A DNA stretch of 64,000 nt. Source: Sclerodactyla briareus (lineage: Eukaryota; Echinodermata; Holothuroidea; Dendrochirotida; Sclerodactylidae). Location of the stretch: assembly GCA_026419785.1 (NCBI GenBank), contig JAODTK010002899.1, positions 1 to 64,000 of the forward strand, read 5' to 3'. This document shows positions 1 through 10,315 of the stretch, piece by piece. Below the pieces are notes generated by a model, which ran no database searches, was not told where the DNA came from, and saw only the letters and a list, made by a program, of their open reading frames with translations. Each line of letters starts with the position of its first letter. The first letter of the stretch is position 1. Position numbers and translations under genes: made by a program.

Positions 1-149
1 TATAGTTTACCGGTAAATTGAAGAGAGGGAAACGACACATTGGAATTGCAGAAAGAAGTGATAAGTTTTTGCGCGAGAAAAGGTCTAGCGAACGAAACTT
101 AATCTCGACAAATGTCAATTCTGTCGGTATCACCCATATAGGAGGAAAA

Positions 150-660
150 TCCCAGTTAACAACATAAGGATGAAATGCAGGCAAACTTAAAACTGTGCGA
201 AAGTATGTTCTACTTAGGGATGAGAGTCAACCACAAGCTGAGCTGGGCCGACCATATGGTAAACACTCTTCCAATGGCCAAACCAATAGTGTTAGATACT
301 CCGTAGAGAAACCTGTATGACGGCACCAACAGTCGAGGATATTGCTTGCAAACTAAATAGGCCTACCCTTGAATACTGTGCAAGTCGCCTGGAGCCGTAC
401 AATAAAGACCACCGGAAAAATGGAGTCCATCCAGCGGAGAGTGTGAGACTCGTCTGCAAGGATTACACAGAAATAGCAGGATGATTCCCTGATTACAAAG
501 AGGGAGGTCTCTGGATGAAACGCGAGCAAATTTTTAGGACCACGCTACTTTACAAAGCAATCCACCATCCATTGCTATGGACGCTTATCGCTACCAGGCG
601 CCTACCCATCCCTGTTTCATGTTCCAAAGACTTTCCAATTTTTTGATCCCTGCAAGAGGC
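150..660 (+). mobile_element. LINE reverse transcriptase, 3' part, decayed
   Basis: Plus-strand translation in three alternating frames gives the region after the RT active site of a non-LTR retrotransposon. YLGMRVNHKLSWADHM appears at about 210-260, a segment like LEYCASRLEPYNKDHRK at 365-420, then MESIQRRV and RLVCKDYT at 420-475, and REQIFRTTLLYKAIHHPL at 520-580. This order (YLGV..LSW..H, EYA..WDPY, ESVQRRAARF, R....L.YKI) is typical of CR1/L2/Jockey-type LINEs. Frameshifts and stops show that it is dead or badly read. The minus-strand LINE at 20 kb carries a very similar LSWANHIDKM segment, so both are probably one family. The 5' part lies outside the window or is lost. Confidence 0.75.
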
Positions 661-765
661 ATGAGGAATCCTATGTAATCAAGTGTGGTATGTGTGTGTG
701 CGGGTGTGTTGTGTGCGTCTGCCTGTGTGGGTCTGTGTGTGTGACACCCTTGTCAGCACGATATT
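636..765 (+). repeat. Composite-repeat head: hairpin plus (GT)n
   Basis: A short imperfect hairpin (TTGATCCCTGC / GGCATGAGGAATC) is followed by TATGTAATC, a GT-rich tract at about 688-743 and the conserved block GACACCCTTGTCAGCACGAT. The same order recurs at 4555-4700 (reverse), 4985-5095 and 35818-35915, and in looser form at 7300, 27403, 51800 (reverse) and 63930. It marks the start of a composite repeat. Confidence 0.6.
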
Positions 766-2330
766 ACCGAACACAAACAGGTAACCAACTTCAATTAGGT
801 ATGTGGGTTGGACATCTGGGGAGGGGGAAGGACCCTTTGTTTGGGTGCCAGTTCAAGTCCATTCAAGGTCAGGAGAGGCCAAGTTCAAAAAGCTTGTCAG
901 AACGAGATTCTAACGAATGCAAGTATCTTCAAGTGAAATTGGGTATGTGGGTCGTAGCAGGTGTGGTGAGGATGAAAGCCTATTTTTTTGGGGACAGGTC
1001 AAGGTCATTCAAGGGCATTATAGAGCGATCCTCCTGTATCTCGACAATGGAACGTTTTAGAGGGCCGGCCTAATTGAAAAAAAGTTTTGTTGTGTTCGCC
1101 CAAACTACATCTGAGGACCTATTTGACCTCAGTTGACATTTTGGACTTGTTGACCCTTTGGAACCTGTGACCTCAAGTGCTAATTTTTTGTTGGATGACC
1201 AGATTCTCTGGTTGAGAAACAAAGAAGTTAATTACACTACCCATTCTACAATACTCCTATCACAGGCTATCGTATGTTATGGACCTCTCGGAAATGTGAG
1301 ATGCCTGAAGCACCTCTGGACTATAGACAAATTGCGATCTTCGGATCTCCAAATTGAAACATTTTAGAGGGCCGGCCTAATTGAAGGTTGGTTCGTCCTC
1401 AGCAACTAATTGATGACCCCTACTTTGACCTCATTGACCTTTTGGGTAACTTGTTTGACCCTTTGACCTGGTGACCCGCAAGTGCTAATTTTTGTGTGAT
1501 CACCAGATTCCTCTTGTTGAGACAAAACAAAGAAGTTAATTACACTACCATTCTACAACACTCCTATCACATGCTATCGTTAGTTAGGGCCTCTCTGAAA
1601 TGTTGAGTCTGCCTGAAGCACCACTTGACTATAGACAACTTTGTGACGTGTTGGCATTGGCCTATTCGAAATGAAGCATCAAGAGGACATGTTAGAGGGC
1701 CGGGCTAATTGAAAGTTTTGTTGTCTCAGCAAACGACATCTGATGACACCTACTTGACCTCATTTGCTCTTGACTTGTTTGACCCTTTGACTGGTGGACG
1801 CAAGTGCGTAATTTTTGTGTGACCAGATTCTCTTGTTGAGACAAACAAAAAAGTTAATTAACACTACCATTCGACAATACTACATCAGGCATCGGTAGGT
1901 GTAGGACCTCTCTGAAAATGTTTGAGCTGCCTGAAGCACATTGACTATAGACCATTGACGTTTGGCTTGGCATTTGGAATGAGCATCGTAAGAGGAGAGA
2001 GGTGCAATGGAAAGTTTGTTGGTCGTTTCAGGCAAACACATTCTGGTGACCCCTACTTTGACATCATTTTCACTTGTTTGACCTTTTGACCTTGACTGTA
2101 TTCAAGTGCAATTTTTGTGTGATGACAGATTCCTCTTGTGAGACAAACAAAAAAGTTGATTACACTACCATTCTACAAGACTCCGATCACAGGCTCATCG
2201 TATGTTAGGACCTAGTGAAATGTTGAGACTCCCGGAAGGCACCACTGCTAATAGACAAGTTTGACGTTTGGCATTGGCATACTGCAAATGACGCATCGTT
2301 AGAGGGATGTTGCAAGGAAGAAAGTTTTGT
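750..2330 (+). repeat. Composite tandem array, about 145 bp then about 310 bp units
   Basis: Two units of about 145 bp (from 750 and 895), each with a GGTATGTGGGT.. core and AAGGTCA blocks, are followed by about four units of roughly 310 bp. The latter are marked by GAGGGCCGGCCTAATTGAA at 1059, 1365 and 1692 and by decayed versions near 1993 and 2302. Each unit has TGACCTCATTTGACC-like stretches, GAGACAAACAAA and CTACCATTCTACAA. Units differ by many small indels. The short open frames over this stretch show no protein-like features. No gene is visible. Confidence 0.75.
1426..1440 (-). promoter_or_regulatory. Direct repeat of nuclear-receptor half-site, spacing 3
   Basis: TGACCT-CAT-TGACCT is read here, that is two AGGTCA half-sites spaced by three bases on the minus strand. 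DR3 is the spacing preferred by vitamin-D-receptor-type receptors. The site lies inside a tandem repeat unit, so it may be coincidental to the repeat consensus. Confidence 0.25.
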
Positions 2331-2449
2331 TTGTTTCGGCAAACAATGCATATATTCCCATTCACCCTTGTGGTTGTTTGCGACTGATAAATGTAGGAGC
2401 CTCCCCCAATTGTTCACTTTGGGAAATCTCTGAAAATCAGGGGCACTTT

Positions 2450-2790
2450 CCAAATAACTGGGAGGGGGTAGTATGTCCTCGGGATTGTCGCCCACAGATA
2501 AAATATAGGGGTGCACTTGTTTACCTTTGGTTAGGTCTGCCAACCCCCCACCCCCGGACAGAGGATTATAGAGTATTAAGCGGTTTGGATTTTCGTCCCA
2601 ACATTCTTCCCATTCACGTTCAAAATATTGGGAGGGGTGCTGTCCATGGTTACCCCTGGGATTGTCGCCCACAGAACAAATATAGGGATGCAAACAAACT
2701 TGTTTCCTTTTGGGCAGGTCTGCCAACCCCCCCCCTCGGACTAGAGATTATAGACGTATTATAAAGCGGGATTTTGTGTCCCAAAGCATC
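2450..2790. repeat. About 178 bp direct duplication
   Basis: Two copies share GGATTGTCGCCCACAGA, AATATAGGG, GGTCTGCCAACCCCC and GATTATAGA..GTATTA, one starting near 2463 and one near 2640. The 173-codon minus frame across it exists only because the repeat happens to be open; its protein repeats the same words and is not convincing as a gene. Confidence 0.7.
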
Positions 2791-3349
2791 TATTCCCATA
2801 TGGAGTCGTAGATACAGGGACCCGACACCTCCCAGTGTAACTGCCCCCCCCCCCTCCCCTCCATATGAGGAAAACTTGGACTGTTACGTTGGGGCAGGCT
2901 GACTTGAGTCAAACAAAAAGATGCGTTCAGGAACAGGCAAAGTATCCCAACATATAATTGGGGGGATAAGGGACAACTTTGCAAATAAAACTACCCTTAA
3001 GAATAGGTCATTAAATTCTACATTCCCATAACTACCCTCAGCTTACCACTGTGAATAGGGACTTTAAAAGGAATTGGTTTGTTTTGTCATTGGCCAATCC
3101 AGATGTGTCAGGTTGGTAATTACCCATATTGCTAAAAATGGTCTGGGAGGAGAGATGAAACGTGTCACAGTAGATAGGTCATCATAGTTTTTAACTATGA
3201 CCGTGCTCTGCTATATAGTGTGATCTGGAAGACGGTATGTGTACACCAGGGAAAAAATTCCCCAAACTATCACTCCACCAAAAGTTGTGGTGTGACCAAA
3301 ATCCTGATATGGTGTTTACAGTATATCAGGTCCTACATTGGATTTTTGG
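2791..3349. other. No gene seen
   Basis: A C-rich patch at 2847-2867 is followed by unique-looking AT-rich sequence. It forms the spacer between the two inverted composite-repeat arms. No coding exon or RNA gene is apparent. Confidence 0.4.
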
Positions 3350-4700
3350 CTTTGACAGATGTGTTATTGCCATTCCTGTGGAATAATGGTTAAAATTGGA
3401 GGGGCATGTATGTGTTCAGTAGGCAACTGCTTCAAAAACACTTGTATTTGATAAGTTGGAGCTAAAGATATAAACCAGGTCACCAGGTTGTAGTAGCCCA
3501 GACAAACAAATTTTCCATTATGATAGCCCTCTGAAATATTTTGTTGCAGACTGAGATGAAGGGTTTCCTATGCTGACTCAAAGGACCTTGACCGGGAACC
3601 AAAAACAATACGGGTCATTCCTTCATCAATGTATTAACCAACAACTCATTTGAACTCGGTACAGGATGTCAGTGCCCAAATCTAAATTTATCCACATTTC
3701 GTGTTTTAGACTGTTATTTGACCTTCCACATTTGTTGACTTAGCTTGTGATGGGAGTAACGTAGTATGGCAGGCAATGACCTTTTTTGTTTGTCTTAACA
3801 AGAGCATCCGGCAATCCACACAAAATTAACACTTCAAGGTCACCAGGTCAAATTAGGTCAACATGGTGAGGGTCACAGAGTCAAAACTGGTCACAGTTGG
3901 TCACCAGATGTACTTCGGTAAGACAAACAAAACTTTCTATTGTGACAATCCACCAAAAAACGTTTCGTTGTCAAGATGTATGAACGCTTCGCCAAATTTA
4001 TTCAAATTTCAGTAATTTAGGCTGACTTGACCTTCCATATTCGTGAGATAGCTCGTAAGGAGTATCCAAGTATGGTAGTTGGATTGACTTTTTTGGTGGT
4101 ATTAACACGACGCCATCGGACCATTGCAAAAAAAATTAGCACTCACGGTCCCTAGGTGAAAGAGGTTCAAATGGAGTCAAAAAGTAAATAAGGTCAAAAG
4201 TAGGTCACCGGATGTATTCCAACCAGACTAACAAAACTTTCCATTACGGCATCCCTCTCAAATGTTTCGTTGCCGAGATATATGGACGATTGCACTATGG
4301 TTGGGACCCCCTTGAATTGACTTGACCTGACGCGAAAAACAATAGGGATCATCCTCACCATACTGCTACCCCATGCTCCCTACCGAATTTGAAAGTGATA
4401 GATGCTGCGTTCGTTAGATATCGGCTGACACGCTTTGAACTTTCGCCCTCTCATGACCATGAAGACTTGATATCACACCAAAAACAATTAGGGGTCATCC
4501 TCACCATATATGCAAAACCACCTACACGTTTGACTTCATACTCATTGCGTTCGTCGATACGTGCTGACAAGGGTGTCACACACACCACACACACACACAC
4601 ATCACACACAGACGCACACACACAAACAACATCACCACACACACCTACGCACAAATGGATTACATAGATTCCATTTGCTTCGGCAATGAATCAAAAAGGG
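3350..4700 (-). repeat. Inverted copy of the 640-2330 composite repeat
   Basis: Read on the minus strand from 4700 downwards, the order is the same as at 640-2330: hairpin (GATTCATTGCCGAAGCAAATGGAATC), TATGTAATCC, a GT tract (about 4640-4570), GACACCCTTGTCAGCACG, two about-145 bp units with ATGGTGAGGATGA, then units with GAGAGGGATGCCGTAATGGAAAGTTTTGTT, GGTGACC.., AGACAAACAAAA and CTACCATAC. The copies are diverged, but the parts keep their order. Together with the left copy they make a large inverted repeat whose GT tracts face outward. Confidence 0.7.
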
Positions 4701-4984
4701 CATTCCACATGAAATTCATCTGTGAGCAGGCCCTAGGTTACAGATTGATTGGCCCTACGAATATGCTCTATCATTTTTGACTGGAGCAAAATCGATAGAA
4801 TAGCACAAACCATTAAATGTTGGCCATCTGAAGTAGTAAGAGGAAAAGACCCTTCCAAATGACTCACCACCATCCTACCTCCGTTAATACGGGGTCAACG
4901 GTTCTTTCTAGAACTAAAGAAGCCAAGTAACCTTTGTCCAAAAAAAAATCAACAAGAAAGTGCAAGGAATCACTACGCCAGTGT

Positions 4985-5095
4985 GCGTTCTTGTGATTCC
5001 TTGACGAAGTCAGAGGAAATCTATTGCAGTCACGTGTGTGTGTGTGGTGTATTGTGTGGTGTGTGACGCCCAGCTGTAAACACGATAACTGATTC
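4985..5095 (+). repeat. Composite-repeat head: hairpin plus (GT)n
   Basis: GATTCCTTGACGAAGTCAGAGGAAATC is an imperfect hairpin, followed by TATTGCAGTC, a GT tract (5033-5070) and GTGACGCCCAGCTGTAAACACGATAAC. It introduces the 312 bp array downstream. Confidence 0.65.
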
Positions 5096-5099
5096 AGGT

Positions 5100-7090
5100 G
5101 TGAGTAGATTCAGGCTCTACTGGGTATGTGTGTCCCCATGATGCGTACATGATCCCTCTTGTTTGAGTCAGGTCCGAGGTCATCTGATGTCAATAGAGGG
5201 AAGTCTGAAAAACCTTGTAAACACGATAAGTCCAGAATGGTTGGTCAGATCAAGTGAAATTAGGTGTATGCTTTCTTATGGGGAGTACAGGAACCCTTTG
5301 TTTTTGGTTCAGGTCAGGGGTGAATTTTGGTCAAAAATAGAAAAATGTATGAAAAGTCAATTTTGGCCAATTTTTGGCTTGTTGTTACACGATACTCAAC
5401 CCCCACATGGGATAGATGAAGCTCATACTTGGCATGTTTGTTCCCCATGATGAGTACATCAACCTCTTGTTTGGAGTCAGGTCTGAGGTCAACAGACGGT
5501 CAAAGTCTGAAAACATTGTAAAACACCACTAAGTCAGAATGGTGGTCTGATCAAGTTGAAATTGGTGTATAGCTATCTTATGGGGAGTGACAGGAACCCT
5601 ATTGGTTTTTGGTTTTGTCGCGGGGTGAATTTTTGTCAAAAATCGAAAAATTGAGAAAACGCAATATTTGGGCCATTTTTGCTTTTGTAAACACGATAAC
5701 TCGACCCCACGTGGATGGATTACTCATACTTGGCATGTTTGTTCCCCATGATTGACTATATGAACCCTATTGTTTCGGGGTCAGTCAGAGGTCTTTGAGG
5801 TCAACAGAGGTCAAAGTCTGAAAACCAACCTTGTGAACAGGCTAATCCAGAATGGTTTGGGTCTGAAGCAAGTTGAAATTTGGTGTATAGCTTTTCTTTC
5901 TATGGGGAAGACAGAACCCTATTTGTTTTTTGGTCCATGGTCGGTGAATTTTGGTCAAAAGAGAAAAATTGTGGAACGTCGATTGTTCTTCTGGCCAATT
6001 TTGGCTTGTAACAAGATACTCTACCCCACCTGGATAGATGCAGCTCATACTTGATATGTGTGTTCCCCATGATGAGTACATGAGCCTATTGTTTTGGGGT
6101 CAGGGTCAGAGGTTATCAAAGGTCAACAGAGGGGTCAATGTCTGGAAACCTCGTAAACACACGCAAAGTCCATGAATGTTGGTCTTAGCAAGTTGAAATT
6201 TAGTGTATCTCTTTTTTTTCTGGAGAGTAAAGAACCCCTATTGTTTTTGGTTCATGTCGGGGTGAATTTTGGTCAAAAATAGGAAAACCGTGAAAAGTGG
6301 ATATTTTGGGCAAATTTTGGCTTGAACACGATAACTCAAACCCCACCGTGATGGATGAAGCTTCATTCTTGGTATGTGGCTTCCCCATGATGATTACATG
6401 AACCCATTGTTTTGGGGTCAGGTCAGAGAACGTCTGAGGTCAACAAGCGGCAAAGTCTGAAACCTTGTAAAACATGAAAGTCCATAAATGGTTGGTCCGA
6501 TCAATTGAAATCTGGTCTGGTCTAGCTTTCTTCTGGGGAGTAAAAGCACCCTATTGTTTTTGGTTCAGGTTGGGGTGAATTTTGGTCGAAAATGAACATT
6601 GGAAAAGTCAATATTTTCGCAAATTTTGGCTTGTAAACCTATAACTCCACCCCAAACCAGGATTGATGAAGCTCATACTTGGGATGTGGGTGTTTCCTAA
6701 TGATGAGTACATGAACCCTACTGTTTGGGGTCAGGTCAGAGTCATCTGAGGTAACAGAGGTCAAAGGTCTGAAACCTTGTAAACACAATCAGTCCCGAAT
6801 TGTTTTTGGTCTGATCAGGTTGAGATTTCGTTTTAAGCTTTCTTATGGGGAAGTACATAAAACCCTATTGTTTTGGTCCAGGGTCGGAGTGATTTGGTCC
6901 AGAATATGAAATTTGTGAAAAGTTGAATATTTCGACGCAATTGTTGACTTGTAAACAACGATAACTCGTCTCCACCCAGATGGATGAAGCTCCTGCTTGG
7001 TATGTGTGTTCCCCCGATGAGAACATTACCTATTGTTTTGGGTCAGGTCAATTGTCTTAGGTCACCAGAGTTCAAAGTTTTAAAACCTTG
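5100..7090 (+). repeat. Satellite-like array, about 312 bp unit, six to seven copies
   Basis: The landmark CCCCATGATGAGTACATGAACCCTATTGTTT..GGGTCAGGTCAGAGGTCA recurs at about 5135, 5446, 5749, 6070, 6385, 6700 and 7010, a spacing near 312 bp. Each unit then has AACAGAGGTCAAAGTCTGAAA, CTTGTAAACACGATAA, CCAGAATGGTTGGTC, CTTTCTTATGGGGAGTACA, GGTGAATTTTGGTCAAAA and CCACCTGGATGGATGAAGCTCATACTTGG. Copies differ mainly by one- or two-base indels. No coding potential is retained across units. Related single units lie at 18.1 and 35.3-36.3 kb. Confidence 0.85.
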
Positions 7091-7299
7091 AAAATTTAGT
7101 GTGTAGCTTCTTATCAAGAGTATAGGAGCCCCATTGGTTTGTTTGGGGAAAATGGGAATTTGTCAGACGGTTTTGTGCCCATAAATGATCTGGTGCCATC
7201 TCCCATTTGTCCTTTGTGTCTGGCTATAGGTTGTCATAAAGAGTAGGAATCACTAAGCCTTTTGGCTTCTGGTTTTTTGTAAAATATGGAATCCCCTGC

Positions 7300-8235
7300 C
7301 TACAAGTACCTGAACGACTGAATGAAATTCAGAGTAGACTTAGTGGTCAATATGCGTGTGTGTGTTTATTGTGTGCGCGTGTGTGTGTGTACGCAATTGT
7401 GTGTGTGCGCGTGTGTGTGTGTTACATTTCCTCGTTAGCAGGAATACTCTTTCGAACGGTAATGCAATTGCGACAAAATTGCAGGGTAGCAGCGGGGTTG
7501 GGTGAACACAACTTGATTAGATTTTGGGCCCAAAATCCACTAATTAAGATACGGATGAACCGTAGTGCTATGGTGACTTGGTTCTGCACATAATGCGGGT
7601 AGAAGGTAGATTAACTGATCAAGATTTTTCAGCATAAATATGGTAAAATCGTCTAATTTGGTCCTAATTTAAGCTGCGAAATTCAAAGTTCGTCGGATTT
7701 TTCACGAAACTTGGAGAATCTTGATCTACCTTCAGTCCCATAACTTTTTAACAAAGATTCGGGGTCCAATGGAGGACATTCAACATACCTAATTTTTGGC
7801 AATAATTTTATCAATCTTAGTTTTCATGACCCTGATGGGTATGGTTTACCCTTTAGTCCCGAAATTTTCATCATGTATCAGGTCCACTGGGAAGTTTATT
7901 CAACGTTTCCCCTATTGCATAATTTATGCATAATTTTAGAGTTTTGCCGAATTTGTCGTGAAACTTGGTAAAATTGCCTAAATTTGCATAATTTAGCAAT
8001 TTTCGTCACATCTCCACAGAACTTTTATCCTTTAAGTAAGACCAATTGTCAATAATCAGTCAGTCCTTTCGAATTTGAAATTGGTCACTGATTAGTAGGC
8101 TCTTCCTGTTAAAGGCTAATACCGAAATCTTAGAGCAGGCGACACATTGAACGTCCTTGTAATGTTTGCATGGTGGCTAATCGATTGACCCTGATCGCGC
8201 AACCAGGCGAGACAACTGGAGGTGGATCGCCTTGT
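7300..8235 (+). repeat. Composite repeat, copy with CAGGCGAGAC end
   Basis: It begins with CTGAATGAAATTCAG and AGACTTAGTGGTC, has a GT tract (7350-7425), then ACATTTCCTCGTTAGCAGGA, and runs through AT-rich units with TCGGATTTTTCACGAAACTTGG. It ends near 8198-8220 at GCGCAACCAGGCGAGACAAC. The copy at 27403-28830 has the same start and end, which supports the boundaries. The start (GTCTCGCCTG in the better copy) is the reverse complement of the end (CAGGCGAGAC), a 10 bp terminal inverted repeat. Class unknown. Confidence 0.55.
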
Positions 8236-9183
8236 TATGCCATGTGCCCCCTACACCTGCAAACAGTTCCATCGGGAGTTTGTGTTTGCAATCCATACGT
8301 TCGTTTTACTTTAAAGGAAAGGTCAGGAAGGAACTTCTCTTCTTCGAAAGGGAACCTAACACAACAATCCAAGAATATGAGCCGCAATAACTCTCCCGAA
8401 AAAACAAAAAAACAAGAAAAGACAAAAAACAAGTCAAGACTGTCCTCGAAGGCTCCCACACCGAACAATTTCTGCAGGAAAGCTATTCCACTCATGATCC
8501 TCTTTCCGGAAAGAACTTACTCGTTGCTCAATATTTATTGTCCTTCCATCTTATCTTACTCTTTCACCGACCATCGCATGATCGCCTGAATTGGCCCCAA
8601 AGTTGTTGGTTTGAACAAGTCTACACACTCTTTCAACAATCCAAAATTATTGACTTTTGTGGGCGGTGCGACGCCAACATTGATGCGCATTTTTTTTTCT
8701 TTTACAAATACGGAACGGTCATGGCCTTGGGGGGGCCTGGAAAATTATTCTATTGATTTTATCTGGAATTGTTTTAGGAGCACCTCCAACCTAGTTTTGA
8801 GCATACGTTTTGATGGATTTTTTTAATTATAATTTGAAGGATTCATATTTCTCTGAATCGTGCTGCGATACCAAACACGCCGCAATATGCTGCCGCATAG
8901 CCTAAACCATTGGGCTTTGGATTAATTTATCTTCAAATCGTCGTTCTTCGATAAATTCTCTTTTCGGTATTGTCAAAGGTTATTGAAAGTCTGAATTGTA
9001 AATATTCTAACCAAAATGTGGGGCTATTTTTCGCGACATCTATTTAGGGTTGCTACCATCCATATCAACGGCCCGGTGCTACTGATGATGACATCTACGT
9101 CGCCTAACTCGCCAATGAGCAGAAATCCCCTTTTGTAAGCTCCCCATCCATGTGCTGGTGAGTTATTTGTTGATCCTGCCAAT
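8236..9183. other. No gene seen
   Basis: AT-rich sequence with short open frames on both strands, none resembling a known protein. The 139-codon frame from 8170 starts inside the preceding repeat and is lysine/serine rich without domain features. Confidence 0.35.
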
Positions 9184-9262
9184 GGCTATCTATCTATCTA
9201 TCATCTATCTATGCTATGCGGTATGGCTGCTCTATCTATCTACTATCTATCTATCATCTATC

Positions 9263-9294
<32 letters not shown>
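9184..9294. repeat. (CTAT)n microsatellite
   Basis: Interrupted runs of CTAT from about 9184 to 9294, with the purest run of eight or more units at 9260-9294. A second, shorter (ATCT)n tract lies at 25803-25832. Confidence 0.95.
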
Positions 9295-9399
9295 GTCAAC
9301 ATTGGATTCCGAATTGCTACTCCTCCTACGTGTATGGTGGATCATGATGAAACTCGGGGGCACAATGATCCTTGAGTGAAGGGCAATCCGGCTGTGTTC

Positions 9400-10315
9400 A
9401 TGAAGTCGTGGTCAAGGTCAGCTAGGGGTCCAATTTCGGCCATTTTGCGGAAAACTGCCAAAACTTCTCCTCCTACAGTTCAAATCGGATTTTTCAGGAA
9501 ACTTGGTCAGTATTCTCTGTGACAATGTTTTCATACGGGGTGTTCAGCGAATTTGAAGTCAAAGGCATCCTAGGGGCCGAAAAAGGTATTTCTTTCTGTG
9601 GTAAACCAACAAAATGCTGTCTTCTCCCACAGATTGAATTGGATGACCGTAATAGTTGGTCATTTTAATATCATTGGACAATGGTACTTACAGGGTGGTT
9701 TCCGGAATTTTGAGGTCAAAGGTCATCTAGGGCTCAATTTTTGGCCATTTTGTTTCAAACGTCCCAAAGCGGCTCCTTCTCCTATAGGACAGATCGGATA
9801 AAATTGGTCAGTATTAATCGTGGTACTATGTGGTTTTCAGGTATTCGAGGTCAAAGGCCATGTAGAGGTCATTTTTGGCCAAAAGAGGTCATTTGGGAGT
9901 CAAACAATCAAGATCCTTCTTCACCCCCCAGATTGAATTGGATGATCATGAATAGTTGGTCAGTATATCATTGACCAATAGTACATACTATTCAGGAATT
10001 TGAGGTCAAAGGTCATTTCTGGCCATTTTTTTTCTACGGTCAAGTTGGCTAACTCCTACAGTTCAAATCAACTATGGGCACAAAACTTCGGTCAGTATCA
10101 TTGGTGCCCTATGGTATATACGGTCAATCAGCTGCCTTCACTGTACTACTACAGAATAGATAAGATGATCATGAGTTTTTGTGGTTACTGTTGGCCATTG
10201 ACCATTGGGTCAATATGGAGTGTTCAGAATTTGAGTCCGAGGGCATCTAGGGGCCAATTTCAGGCCATTTTGTTCAATGGTCAAGCGACTTCTACTCCCT
10301 TTCTATTTTGATCTT
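9400..10315 (+). repeat. Alternating dimeric array, about 145 bp units
   Basis: GAGGTCAAAGGTCATCTAGGG-type blocks recur at about 9412, 9557, 9714, 9849, 10003 and 10235, followed by TTTGGCCATTTTGTTC. Odd units carry TCCTCCTACAGTTCAAATCGG; even units carry TTCTCCCACAGATTGAATTGGATGA and CATGAATAGTTGGTC. The true repeat is therefore an A-B dimer of about 290 bp. Open frames in it (9598, 9741, 10000) shift between units and are not genes. Confidence 0.75.
9713..9725 (+). promoter_or_regulatory. Perfect DR1 nuclear-receptor motif
   Basis: AGGTCA-A-AGGTCA is present exactly, the consensus bound by HNF4 or RXR-type heterodimers. An identical copy occurs at 10003-10015 in the next dimer. Both are part of the repeat consensus, so function is unproven. 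Confidence 0.3.

Noticed and set aside
2205..2726. 173-codon minus frame
   Set aside because: Spans a 178 bp direct duplication and repeats the same words; an accidental open frame in repeat DNA.
5100..10315. CRISPR-like regularly spaced repeats
   Set aside because: Units are 145-312 bp, directly adjacent and similar throughout, with no short repeats separated by unique spacers, and the genome is eukaryotic.
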